A stretch of DNA of 64,000 nucleotides. It comes from JANWHQ01 sp963775275 (GTDB lineage Bacteria; Pseudomonadota; Alphaproteobacteria; Caulobacterales; Caulobacteraceae). Shown in pieces: positions 42,224 through 50,525 of this stretch. The notes beneath the pieces were generated by a model. It had not been told where the DNA came from. It searched no databases and worked only from the letters and a program-made list of their open reading frames with translations. The translations under genes were made by a program, and so were the position numbers. Location: NCBI GenBank assembly GCA_963775275.1, contig CAVZII010000006.1:49076-113075 (forward strand), read 5' to 3'. The first letter of the stretch is position 1, and each line of letters opens with the position of its first letter.

Positions 42224-42261
42224 TGGCCTGAAAGGTCGGAGGGGCCGGCGGGAGATCATCA

Positions 42262-43608
42262 TCATGCGCCCTTCTTCCGGTCGCGCTTCTTGGCCCGGAA
42301 CGCGGCGGCCCAGCCGGGCTTGTCGACCTGGCGGCCGCGGGCGATGGCCAGTGCGTCGGGCGCGACGTCCTCGGTGATCACCGAGCCCGAGCCGGTGATG
42401 GCCCCCTCCCCGACCGTCACCGGCGCGACCAGCGCCGTGTCCGAGCCGATGAAGGCGTTCGCCCCGATGTGGGTCTCGAACTTGTCGAAGCCGTCGTAGT
42501 TGCAGAAGATCGTGCCCGCGCCGATGTTGGCCTTGTCACCCACCGAGCCGTCGCCCAGGTAGGACAGGTGGTTGGCCTTGGCGCCCTTGCCCACCTTGAC
42601 CTTCTTGACCTCCACGAAGTTGCCGATGTGGGCGTCCTCGCCGATGTCCGCCCCGGGTCGAAGCCGCGCATAGGGGCCGATCAGGGCGCCGGCGCGGACC
42701 ACGGCGCCTTCCAGGTGGCTGAACGCGCGGATCACCGCGCCGGACTCCACCTCGACCCCCGGGGCGAAGACGACGTAGGGCTCGATCACCGCCCCGCCGG
42801 CGACCCTGGTGTCCCAGCTGAAATGGACGGTGTCCGGCGCGGGCATGTGGACGCCGTCGGCCATCAGCTCGGCGCGGCGGCGGCGCTGGAAGATCGCCTC
42901 GGCGAGGGCGAGCTCGGCCTGGGAATTGACCCCCATCACAGCCTCTTCGGGGGCGAAGGCGACGCGGACGTCCAGGCCCCGGCGGCTCGCCAGGCCCGCG
43001 ACGTCCACGAGGTAGTATTCGCCCTTGGCGTTGTCGTTGCTGACTTCGCCCAGGAGCTCGAAGAGCAGCCCGGCCGGCGCGGCGACGACGCCGGCGTTGC
43101 AGGCGGTGATCGCCAGCTCCTCGGGGCTGGCGTCCCTGTGCTCGACGATGCCGCGGAGCTGGCCGCCGTCCATCAGGAGCCGGCCGTAGCCGGACGGATC
43201 GGCGGCCTCGAATCCGAGGACCGCCATGTCCGCCCCGGCGGCCCGGAGGTCGAACAGCGGCTGGACGTCCGAGGCGGCCAGCAGCGGGCCGTCGGCGTAG
43301 GTGACCACCACGTCGCCGTCGAAGCCAGCGAGCGCCGCCTTGGCCGCCAGGACCGCGTGGCCGGTGCCGAGCGGCGGGTCCTGGACGGCGGCGGCGCCTT
43401 CGCCCAGGCGGGCCGCGACGCGCCGGGCGACCTCGGGGGCGCCCGCGGGGATCACCACGACGATCTTCTCGCAGCCCAGGGCCTCGGCCGCGTCGATGGC
43501 GCGGTCGAGCATGGCCCGTCCGCCCACGGGGTGCAGCACCTTCGGGCGCGGCGACTTCATCCGCGTGCCCTGGCCGGCGGCCAGGATGACGGCGGCGCGT
43601 CTGGTCAT
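42262..43608 (-). CDS. glmU: Bifunctional UDP-GlcNAc pyrophosphorylase / glucosamine-1-P acetyltransferase
   Basis: 448 residues. The N-terminal uridylyltransferase domain begins AAVILAAGQGTRMKSPRPKV (nucleotide-binding GxGTRMxS...PK) and contains DPPLGTGHAVLAAKAAL and VVTYADGPLL. The C-terminal left-handed beta helix shows hexapeptide repeats (VRAGALIGPYARLRPGADIG) and the acetyltransferase motif GNFVEVKKVKVGKGAKANHL, SYLGDGSVGDKANIGAGTIF. It makes UDP-GlcNAc for peptidoglycan and lipopolysaccharide. I prefer the ATG at 43608 because AAGGG lies 7 nt before it. The ATG at 43614 would leave no spacing. Divergent from gph. Confidence 0.95.
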   Translation of the reverse strand: MTRRAAVILAAGQGTRMKSPRPKVLHPVGGRAMLDRAIDAAEALGCEKIVVVIPAGAPEVARRVAARLGEGAAAVQDPPLGTGHAVLAAKAALAGFDGDVVVTYADGPLLAASDVQPLFDLRAAGADMAVLGFEAADPSGYGRLLMDGGQLRGIVEHRDASPEELAITACNAGVVAAPAGLLFELLGEVSNDNAKGEYYLVDVAGLASRRGLDVRVAFAPEEAVMGVNSQAELALAEAIFQRRRRAELMADGVHMPAPDTVHFSWDTRVAGGAVIEPYVVFAPGVEVESGAVIRAFSHLEGAVVRAGALIGPYARLRPGADIGEDAHIGNFVEVKKVKVGKGAKANHLSYLGDGSVGDKANIGAGTIFCNYDGFDKFETHIGANAFIGSDTALVAPVTVGEGAITGSGSVITEDVAPDALAIARGRQVDKPGWAAAFRAKKRDRKKGA

Positions 43609-43694
43609 GGACATCCCTTGCTCGGCGGCGAGTTGGCGGTTGCCTTGGCGGGGGATTTAGCGGAAACGGCCGGGCGTTTCGACGGCAAGCGAGC

Positions 43695-44366
43695 ATGGAT
43701 CTCAAAGGAACGGTCATCGCCTTCGACCTGGACGGCACGCTGGTGGACACCGCGCCGGACCTGATCGGCGCGCTGAACACGGTGCTGGCCGAGGAAGGCC
43801 TGCCGGCGTTTCCGGTCAGCGCGGCGCGGCGGCTGGTCGGCCACGGGGTGCGCGCCCTGGTGGAAGGCGGCTTCGCCGAGGCGGGCGCGCCGGTGGACGA
43901 GGCCCAGGCGCCGGCCATGGTCGAGCGGTTCGTCGAGGTCTACCGCGGCCGGATCGCCGAGCAGAGCGTTCCCTACCCGGGGCTGGAGCCGGCGCTAGGC
44001 GCCCTGGCCGACGCGGGCGCGCGGCTTTCGGTCTGCACCAACAAGCGGACCGACCTGTCGGTGGCGCTGCTGGACGCGCTGGGGCTGACCTCCAGGTTCG
44101 CCGCTGTGGTGGGAGGCGACCAGGCCGCCCAGAAGCCCGACCCCAGCCTCTTGCGCCTGGCGATCGAGAAGGCGGGCGGCGCGCCCGTCCGGGCGCTCTA
44201 TGTGGGCGACAGCCGGGTGGACCTCGCCACCGCCCGGGCGGCCGAGGTCCCGATCGTAGGCGTCAGCTTCGGCTATGAGCGCGAGCCGTTCCGCCCCGGC
44301 GAGTGCGACGCCCTGATCGACGCCTTCGCCGAGCTCCCGGCGCTGGCCCGGCGATTCCTCGGGTGA
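43695..44366 (+). CDS. gph: Phosphoglycolate phosphatase
   Basis: A 223-residue HAD-superfamily hydrolase. Motif I FDLDGTLVDTAPDLIGALN has the nucleophile Asp and the typical GPH cap start. Motif II is SVCTNKRTD. Motif III/IV is AAQKPDPSLLRLAIEKAGGA, then YVGDSRVDLATARAAEVP. It removes 2-phosphoglycolate formed in DNA repair or metabolism. Divergent from glmU with about 85 bp between, and followed by tRNA-Val. Confidence 0.92.
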   Translation: MDLKGTVIAFDLDGTLVDTAPDLIGALNTVLAEEGLPAFPVSAARRLVGHGVRALVEGGFAEAGAPVDEAQAPAMVERFVEVYRGRIAEQSVPYPGLEPALGALADAGARLSVCTNKRTDLSVALLDALGLTSRFAAVVGGDQAAQKPDPSLLRLAIEKAGGAPVRALYVGDSRVDLATARAAEVPIVGVSFGYEREPFRPGECDALIDAFAELPALARRFLG

Positions 44367-44413
44367 GCTTGCGGGTGAAGGAACGATCGCGCTATAGGCT
44401 CGCTCCCCTCGGC

Positions 44414-44488
44414 GGACGCGTAGCTCAGCGGGAGAGCACACCCTTCACACGGGTGGGGTCGTAGGTTCAATCCCTACCGCGTCCACCA
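44414..44488 (+). tRNA. tRNA-Val (anticodon CAC)
   Basis: 75 nt with an encoded CCA. Acceptor GGACGCG pairs with CGCGTCC. D arm GCTC/GAGC. Anticodon stem CACCC/GGGTG around TTCACAC (anticodon CAC). T arm GTAGG-TTCAATC-CCTAC. All stems are perfectly paired. Located 47 bp after gph. Confidence 0.97.
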
Positions 44489-44631
44489 GCCTTCGCGCCT
44501 TCGGCGCTCCGGCTCGGCAAGCCATCCCCGGCGGGGCAGAGAAGCCCGCAACCCATTGGCCGGCAAAGCGTCGAGCCCCGCTACTCGGTCGGCATGTCCA
44601 ACCGGAGGCGGCTATCCTCTACGGTATTATA

Positions 44632-46665
44632 TTACCGCTTCTCGATCAGCGCCTGGAACGCCGAGGTGATCCTGGCGACATAGGGGTTCTTGTAGTCGAG
44701 CTCGCCCTCGGGCTCGGGATGGACGAGCATCGTGGCGTTGGCCTCGAACACCAGGGTCCGGCCGTCGGGCAGGACCCCGAAGTCCACCCCGGCGTAGTCG
44801 AGGTCGAGACGCCGGCCGATCTCGGCCACCGCGGCCATGACCTCTTCCCCCAGCGCCGCGACGGGATCGGCCAGGAACCTCAGCTCCTCGGCCTGGCGCA
44901 GGCCGTCGCCGGGCATGGCGGCGGTGTCGTAGTGCACCAGCCAGCGGTCGGCGATGGCGAGGTGATAAGGATAGGGCGTCCGGTCCACGAAGATGACGCG
45001 ATGCTTGCGATAGAGCCCGTCGGCCGGCGTGGCGAAGTCGATGAACTCGGTGAGGTAGGCGCCCGCCTCGCCGGCGTGACCGCCCGCGGCCTCGAGCTCG
45101 GCCTCCGCGCCGGCCAGCACCAGCCCCGCCCCGCCGTGTGAGCCGATCGGCCGCACGAGGAGCGGAACCGACAGGCCCGCGGCCCTGGCGGCGGCGACCA
45201 GGCCCTGAGAGGCGACGGCCTCGGCGTCCAGCCTGACCGCCTTGGGCGCGAGCACGCCCTCGATCCCCTCGAGCAGCCCGGGCAGACGGTCGCGGCGCGT
45301 GCGCGCAACCTTGGCCGGATCGTTCAGCACCCGGTCGCCGCAGGTCTTCAGGAAGGCCGCAACCTTCGCCTCGGTGGCGTCGGCGTAGTCGGGATCGCCG
45401 ATGATGTTGAAGACCACGTCGTGGGCGGGCAGCCCGGCCGCCTGGTCCTCGGGCGCGTACTCGATGAACCAGTCGATCCGGGTGTAGCGGTCCACCGGCA
45501 GCAGATAGCGGTGGGGCACGTTGCCGCTGTCGCTGGTGGTCAGCACCAGCACGCGCGACCTGGCGTGGGCCGCGTGCTCCACGAGCACGTTGTGCAGCTC
45601 ATAGGCGGCGTCACGGTGGAGGTGCGCCTCCTCCCCCTCGCCCCTGTCGGCAAGGATGCCGGCGAGGTTGCGGTGGGCGATGGAGAGGTCCGGATCGAGT
45701 TCGAGCGCGCGCCGGCAGTGCCGCTCGGCTGCGTCGAGGGCGCCGTCGCGGTAGAGCAGCGAGCCGAGGTTGGCATGGATGGACGCCGAGTCCGGATCGA
45801 GCTCGAGCGCGCGCTGAAGGTGCGCCAGGGCCTGGACCGACCGATCGAGCGCATCGAAGGCCTTGCCCAGCGCCAGCTGCGTCTGCGCGCGGCCGGGGCT
45901 CAGCGCCTCCGCGCGCTCCAGCGCCTCGATCGCCTCTTGCGGCCGGTGCAGGTCGAGCAGGGCCCGACCCTTGGCGAACCAGCCGTCATAGAGGCCGGCA
46001 TCCAGCGCCAGGGCGGCGACGGCGGCGGCGAGGGCGCTCTCGGGCTCGCACGCCTCGACCAGGGCGAGGGCGAGGGCGGCGCGGGCGGCGAGGTCCTCGG
46101 GCGCGGCGCCCACGGCCGCGCGCAGGGGCGCGAGCGCCTCGCCGGGCCGGCCGGCGGCCAGGAGCAGGCGGCCCAGCATGGCGTGCGCCGGCGCGGACTG
46201 GGGCATCAGGGCGATGGCGGCGCGGCAGACGTCGATGGCGCCCTCGATGTCGGCCTCGGCGTCGACCGTCCCGTCGCCGACGATGGCGGCGAGGTTGCCG
46301 ATGGCCACGGGGTGGCCGGGCTGCAGCGCCAGGGCCATGGCGTAGCCCGCGATCGCCTCGCGGACCCGCCCGCGCGCCAGGTCGAGGTTGGCCATCGCCA
46401 CATGGCTCTCGGCATGGTCCGGACGGGTTTCGAGCACGCAGCGGAACAGGAACTCAGCCGCGTCGATCCGTCCCATCTCGAAGTTCAGGAGGCCGTAGAG
46501 ATAGAGCGCGGTGGGCTCGCGGTGGTCGATCTCCAGCGCCTTGAGGTAGAGCCGCTCGGCGTCCTCCCGCTCGCCCGCCTGGTGGCGCTCCAGCGCCTCG
46601 GCGAGGAGCGCGGCCGCATCGGCGGCGCGGTCGGACGGATCGGTCAGGAGCTCTGCAACGGACAT
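44632..46665 (-). CDS. TPR protein with a C-terminal ATP-grasp-like domain
   Basis: 677 residues. The N-terminal half (about 15-350) is a solenoid of roughly nine TPR units, for example ALYLYGLLNFEMGRIDAAEF, SIHANLGSLLYRDGALDAAE and IAHRNLAGILADRGEGEEAH. The C-terminal part (about 370-677) has ATP-grasp features: GVLAPKAVRLDAEAVASQGL, VRPIGSHGGAGLVLAGAEAE (glycine-rich lid), and LDLDYAGVDFGVLPDGRTLV then FEANATMLVHPEPEG with the metal-binding E and N. This suggests carboxylate-amine ligation of peptides or another substrate, by inference. Cytoplasmic. It has no operon partner: tRNA-Val lies downstream and a 500-bp gap upstream. Confidence 0.8.
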   Translation of the reverse strand: MSVAELLTDPSDRAADAAALLAEALERHQAGEREDAERLYLKALEIDHREPTALYLYGLLNFEMGRIDAAEFLFRCVLETRPDHAESHVAMANLDLARGRVREAIAGYAMALALQPGHPVAIGNLAAIVGDGTVDAEADIEGAIDVCRAAIALMPQSAPAHAMLGRLLLAAGRPGEALAPLRAAVGAAPEDLAARAALALALVEACEPESALAAAVAALALDAGLYDGWFAKGRALLDLHRPQEAIEALERAEALSPGRAQTQLALGKAFDALDRSVQALAHLQRALELDPDSASIHANLGSLLYRDGALDAAERHCRRALELDPDLSIAHRNLAGILADRGEGEEAHLHRDAAYELHNVLVEHAAHARSRVLVLTTSDSGNVPHRYLLPVDRYTRIDWFIEYAPEDQAAGLPAHDVVFNIIGDPDYADATEAKVAAFLKTCGDRVLNDPAKVARTRRDRLPGLLEGIEGVLAPKAVRLDAEAVASQGLVAAARAAGLSVPLLVRPIGSHGGAGLVLAGAEAELEAAGGHAGEAGAYLTEFIDFATPADGLYRKHRVIFVDRTPYPYHLAIADRWLVHYDTAAMPGDGLRQAEELRFLADPVAALGEEVMAAVAEIGRRLDLDYAGVDFGVLPDGRTLVFEANATMLVHPEPEGELDYKNPYVARITSAFQALIEKR

Positions 46666-47175
46666 GGCGGCGCCTTCAACTCAGCCGCTGGCCCCCCGGC
46701 GGCCTTCGGTTCCTCCGGGCAGGTTCAGGCGCAGTCCTTGACAATGTGTTTACCATGTTCGGAGTGAGGCGGCCGCGACCGGCGGGCCCGGTGTCACCCG
46801 TGCTGGGCCCCGGCCTCCGCCGGGGCGATCGGAAGAAGGAAGAACCGTCGCGACTGTCGGGCGGGCGGCGCGAGCCTGCCAAGGGCGAAGGCCAAACAAG
46901 ATTCAACGCAGAGATCGCAGGGAAGGCGCAGAGATCGCAGAGGGGCGGCGCATCTCTGCGTCCTCTGCTCTCCTCTGCGTCCTCCGCGTTCCTCTTGCAG
47001 GCGGCTCCGCCGGCAGGGTGCTGTTCCATCCTCCACCGTCATCCCCGGCCGAGCCCGCGCTCCAGGGTCCGGACTCGATTGCGCCTGAGCGATATCAGCA
47101 GCTTGGGCCCGCCCAACGACCGCTCATCCCCGGCCCGGGTCGGAGGCCGGGCTGAACTTCAGCGGGGGGAGCCTT
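46666..47175. other. Gene-free stretch with intergenic repeats
   Basis: About 510 bp without a credible gene. It holds the R3 repeat (46903-46993). It also holds a palindromic piece GGCCCCGGCCTCCGCCGGGGC (in two arms, about 46805-46826) and a degenerate segment near 47035-47150 with CATCCCCGGCC words. The promoter of the TPR gene must lie close to 46670-46760, where a TTGACA (46738-46743) is visible on the plus strand but no matching -10 for the minus strand gene. Confidence 0.5.
46903..46993. repeat. Intergenic repeat family R3, copy 1
   Basis: Left arm TCAACGCAGAGATCGCAGGG with repeats of CGCAGAG, right arm CTCTGCGTCC...TCTGCGTCCTCCGCGTT. The two sides are roughly complementary. A second copy at 56738-56880 has the cleaner ends GGGAACGCAGAG and CTCTGCGTTCCC. 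The repeat resembles widely scattered CGCAGAG elements seen in many proteobacterial genomes. Confidence 0.6.
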
Positions 47176-48309
47176 TCAGCGCAGGCCCGCCTGGACCAGC
47201 AGGGGGTAGGTCTCGGCCTGGAAGCGAGTCATGTCGGCGATGTAGCGGGGCCAGGAGAGGAGGACGCCGTCGAAGCCGGCGCGGGCGAGCAGGTCGAGCG
47301 CCTCCACTGCGGTCTGCGGCGGGCCGACGATCTGGTAGCCGCCCCAGCCGGCGAGGAAATGCTCCTTGAGCACCTGCAGCCGGTCGGGCGGGATGGACTG
47401 GGAATTGATCCCCATGATCCGCATCATGTTGTCCAGGCCCTCCCAGTCGCCGTGGACGTGGACGGCGTCGTGGTAATAGGCGCGCGCGTCCTTTTCGGTG
47501 TCGCCCTGGAAGATGTAGGCGTTGCACCAGACCTGGAGCTCGCGGCCGAACTCGTCCCTGGCGTAGTCGCGCACCGAGGCGACGCGGGCCTTCATGTCGG
47601 CGAGGTCGTGTGAGTCCAGACTGACGAAACTGACGTCGCAGTGGCGGGCGGCGAACTCGCGGCCCCTGGCCGAAACCCCGGCGCACATGACCACCGGATG
47701 GGGCTTGCTGACCGGCTTGGGGGCCATGGTGGCGTTCTTCACCTGGTAGAACTCGCCCGCGAAGTCGAAGGGGTCGTCCTCGGTCCACAGGCGCTTGATG
47801 ATGGTCAGCCACTCCTCGGCCATCCTGTAGCGGCGGTCGTGCTCGATCAGCGGCGCGCCGAACATCTCGATCTCGGACTGGTGCCAGCCGGTGACGACGT
47901 TGAGCGCGAAGCGGCCATTGGAGATGTGGTCGACGGTCATGGACTGCTTGGCCGCCATGATCGGGTGCATGGTCGGCACGTGGGAGGTGGCGAAGACCCC
48001 GGCGTTGCGGGTCAGGGCCGAGATGGCGGCGGCCCAGGTGTAGGTCTCGAAGCCGGCCGAGTTGAAGTCGAGCTTGCCGCCGAAGCCCTTCCAGCGGCCG
48101 ACCGGGACCAGGGCCTCGAAGTCCATGGCCTCGCCCAGGCGCGCGAGCTCGGCGGTGGAGGGCCAGTCGGCGGCGAGCACCCCCTCGATGTCGGTCATGG
48201 TGCAGCCGCCCGAGAGGTTCGTGCAGAAGGTGCCGAGCTTGAGCCGGCGCGGCCCGAAGAGCGGATGGCCGGCCTCGCGCAGCTGGTCGGCCCTGGTCGG
48301 TGCAGCCAT
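47176..48309 (-). CDS. LLM-class flavin-dependent monooxygenase
   Basis: A 377-residue luciferase-like TIM-barrel protein that uses reduced FMN. Motifs: LKLGTFCTNLSGGCTMTDIE, ALVPVGRWKGFGGKLDFNSA, VPTMHPIMAAKQSMTVDHIS and NGRFALNVVTGWHQSEIEMF (the common GRxxLNVVTGW motif). The protein belongs near RutA, SsuD and SfnG-type C-N or C-S cleaving monooxygenases. Substrate cannot be deduced. It has no flavin reductase beside it. It is within the MarR/TonB-receptor neighbourhood and divergent from the H-x-D protein gene. Confidence 0.9.
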   Translation of the reverse strand: MAAPTRADQLREAGHPLFGPRRLKLGTFCTNLSGGCTMTDIEGVLAADWPSTAELARLGEAMDFEALVPVGRWKGFGGKLDFNSAGFETYTWAAAISALTRNAGVFATSHVPTMHPIMAAKQSMTVDHISNGRFALNVVTGWHQSEIEMFGAPLIEHDRRYRMAEEWLTIIKRLWTEDDPFDFAGEFYQVKNATMAPKPVSKPHPVVMCAGVSARGREFAARHCDVSFVSLDSHDLADMKARVASVRDYARDEFGRELQVWCNAYIFQGDTEKDARAYYHDAVHVHGDWEGLDNMMRIMGINSQSIPPDRLQVLKEHFLAGWGGYQIVGPPQTAVEALDLLARAGFDGVLLSWPRYIADMTRFQAETYPLLVQAGLR

Positions 48310-48330
48310 GGCGGCGTTCTCCCCCTGAAT

Positions 48331-48468
48331 CCCTTCTCCCGTGGGGAGAAGGAGGGGCCCGCTCGCGAAGCGAGTGGGAGGATGAGGGTGTAGGGACCGA
48401 AAAGCCGTACCCCCTCACCTTCCCATTGCTCCGCAATGGGCCCCTTCCTCTCCCCATGGGAGAGGAGA
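48331..48468. repeat. Intergenic repeat family R2, copy 2
   Basis: A complete unit: CTTCTCCCGTGGGGAGAAG, GCTCGCGAAGCGAG stem, CCCCTCACCTTCCCATTGCT, the CCATTGC/GCAATGG stem and the end hairpin CCTCTCCCCATGGGAGAGG. This uninterrupted copy shows what the target of the IS50-like element at 30512 looked like. Confidence 0.8.
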
Positions 48469-48553
48469 CCGAGCGTACCCTGCCGGATGGACGTCCGTAA
48501 GCCCGATCGCCCGTGGGCTTTCCTACGCGCGGCCAAGGCGCGATACGGGGCGC

Positions 48554-49405
48554 ATGGCGGTGATCTACAAGAACGCGTTGCTCAGCGACTGCTTCGCCTC
48601 CGTGCCGGGGGTGACGGCCGCGAGCCGGCCCGAAGACGTCCGCTCGATCGTCGGGCCCTATGAGGCGGGCAAGGTGATCGTCCTGCCGGACCTGAAGCCG
48701 CAGATCGATTTCGGGTTCTGGTCATCCCTGAAGTCGGAGGACTGGCGGGGTTTCCGCAAGCTGAAGCTGAGGGGCGAGGAGGCCGCCATCGACAGGGCCC
48801 TGCTGGATCAGGCGCCCGACCGGGGCGTGCTGGAGGAGGTCCAGCGCCAGGTCCAGGACCTCTACCGCCAGCTGCTGCCGGTCTACTACGCGCTCTTCCG
48901 GCCCTACCGGTTCAAGAGCCGCATGGCGATCGCGCGGTTGAACACGATCATGAACGACGACATGCACTTCGACACCTACGACGTGATGTACGAGGACCAC
49001 TTCGCGCGCATGTTCGTGAACCTCGACGACCAGCCGCGGATCTGGCACGCGAGCTGGACGGTGCAGGAGATCCACGAGCGGTTCGGCGACCGGATCACGC
49101 CGGAGGAATACGCGAGCCTGTCGGACAAGGATCTGTGGGCTGAGCTGCGCTGGCGCACGTTCCGCAATGCGGCCGGCGACAAGTGGTGGGACGGCCATCC
49201 CCGGCACGTGATGTTCTTCCAGCCCGGGGACGTGTGGCTGGTCGACAGCCGCCAGACGGCGCACCAGATCTTCTATGGCCGCCGGGCGATCTCGATCGAC
49301 TTCGCCGTGGACGTAGCGTCCATGCAGGACCCGGGGCGGTACTACGGCAACATCGTCGCGGAGTTCCGGAAGAAGAGCCTGGAGGGGAGCTCCATTCAGT
49401 CATAG
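48554..49405 (+). CDS. Conserved protein, possible Fe(II)/2-oxoglutarate-type dioxygenase
   Basis: 283 residues, no signal peptide. The segment RLNTIMNDDMHFDTYDVMYE carries an H-x-D pair (H138, D140). Later DSRQTAHQIFYGRRAISIDF supplies a distal His and Arg, the usual layout of a 2OG oxygenase. The order RLN...HFD...MFVNLDDQPRIWHASWTV resembles the Kdo hydroxylase group (RLH-D...VFxNxN...RVW), so a distant relation is possible. That is inference. The protein lies between the LLM monooxygenase and the MarR gene and may belong to the same function. Confidence 0.6.
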   Translation: MAVIYKNALLSDCFASVPGVTAASRPEDVRSIVGPYEAGKVIVLPDLKPQIDFGFWSSLKSEDWRGFRKLKLRGEEAAIDRALLDQAPDRGVLEEVQRQVQDLYRQLLPVYYALFRPYRFKSRMAIARLNTIMNDDMHFDTYDVMYEDHFARMFVNLDDQPRIWHASWTVQEIHERFGDRITPEEYASLSDKDLWAELRWRTFRNAAGDKWWDGHPRHVMFFQPGDVWLVDSRQTAHQIFYGRRAISIDFAVDVASMQDPGRYYGNIVAEFRKKSLEGSSIQS

Positions 49406-49427
49406 GCGACAACAGCGTCGCCCCCTT

Positions 49428-49605
49428 CCCCCGCTGCGCGGGGACTTCCCCCAGAGGGGGAAGATCAGCTGGATCAATTCCTCCCCCGCTGGGGGAGGGG
49501 GACCCTCCGTAGCCCAAAGGGCGAAGGAGGGTGGAGGGGGCTCTGGCAGGCGGCGCGGACCCTCTCTTCCGGCCTCTCTCCCTGGAGGGAGAGAGGAGAA
49601 GGAGC
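49428..49605. repeat. Cluster of intergenic hairpins
   Basis: Several short inverted repeats in a row: CCCCCGC-TGC-GCGGGG (about 49437-49451), CTTCCCCC/GGGGGAAG (49453-49471), CCTCCCCC...GGGGGAGG (49482-49498) and CTCTCTCCCTGGAGGGAGAG (in two arms, about 49575-49594). The same words occur in the R2 copies and near 42163 and 54000. No gene. Confidence 0.5.
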
Positions 49606-49621
49606 GTGGCCCCTTCCCGTG

Positions 49622-50155
49622 TCACTCCGCCGCGGCGGCGCGGGGCTGGTCGCCGTCCTGGCGGGACTGTTCGCGGGCGAGCATGTCCAGGGCGTTGGCG
49701 GTGAGCGTCTCGATGCAGCGCGTGAGGGTGGCGAGATCCTCGCTCGAGATGCCGCGCGTCAGCTCGGCGTCGCGCTCCTCGGCCAGGGTCTGCAGGGGGC
49801 CGTAGACGGTCTGGCCGAGCGCGGTCGGGGTGATCAGCACGCCCGGCCCGCCGCCGCGGCGCCTGCTGCGCAGGAGGCCGGCGGAGACCAGTCGCTTGAC
49901 CCCCCGGCTGACCTGGCCGACGTCGCGGTTCAGGATCTCGGCGAGCTCGTTGATCGACAGGGTGGGAACCTCGCAGGCCCGGGCCAGCAGGAGCCACTCG
50001 AACCCCGAGAGGCCCGAGACCCGGCGATAGGCCAGGGCGCCGCTGCGCCGGACGAAGTCGACGAACCGGATCATCCGGATGGAGAGCAGGCGCCGCGCGA
50101 GCGGCCCCTCCTCGTCCCCGTGCCACAGCACAGGAACGTTCCGGGCGGCGGTCAA
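49622..50155 (-). CDS. MarR-family transcription regulator
   Basis: 177 residues with a winged helix: GLSGFEWLLLARACEVPTLS, INELAEILNRDVGQVSRGVK (recognition helix region), RLVSAGLLRSRRRGGGPGVL, ITPTALGQTVYGPLQTLAEE (wing and dimer helices). MarR proteins usually repress a divergent or neighbouring catabolic or efflux gene until an aromatic or lipophilic ligand binds. The divergent neighbour is the TonB receptor, whose promoter region contains an 8-bp palindrome. An internal ATG at 50074 could be the true start. Confidence 0.88.
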   Translation of the reverse strand: MTAARNVPVLWHGDEEGPLARRLLSIRMIRFVDFVRRSGALAYRRVSGLSGFEWLLLARACEVPTLSINELAEILNRDVGQVSRGVKRLVSAGLLRSRRRGGGPGVLITPTALGQTVYGPLQTLAEERDAELTRGISSEDLATLTRCIETLTANALDMLAREQSRQDGDQPRAAAAE

Positions 50156-50311
50156 GGCCGCCCCTCCGACGAGCTCACAGCCGGGACCATCAGCCCCCTC
50201 CCGACCTATTTGACAAGGTTAAGTTGCTTCGCCCTGTGAACCAGAGACCTCCATTTCGCCTCTGTGGTCAAGGGGCCACGCCGGGAAGGCTTCGTCAGGG
50301 AAACTGAGATT

Positions 50312-50340
50312 TTGACTTGTACAAATTGCTTGGATAACGA
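50312..50340 (+). promoter_or_regulatory. Candidate sigma-70 promoter and operator for the TonB receptor
   Basis: TTGACT (50312-50317), a 17-nt spacer and TAACGA (50335-50340) make a plausible vegetative promoter. Inside the spacer lies the perfect palindrome TTGTACAA (50317-50324), well placed for a MarR dimer to block polymerase. The leader to the ATG at 50526 would be about 180 nt. The surrounding 50156-50525 gap holds no gene. Confidence 0.45.
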
Positions 50341-50525
50341 TTCTGGCCGTGCTCGAGCGCTTGGGGAGGGCGGCGGCGACGGTCGCACGCATGGGTCCTA
50401 AAGAGCCCCCTACCCGACTGCTCAATGGGAGAAAACTCGCCCGCCCACGGCAAATACGTGGCGGGCAGCCCGAGGCGGCGCCGGCGAGCCATCCGGCCGC
50501 GGTCGCCCGGCGGAAGGGGGACGGC

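Noticed and set aside
46738..46745. TTGACA as a promoter of a gene to the right
   Set aside because: No -10 element at 16-18 bp and no gene follows on the plus strand for 1.8 kb.
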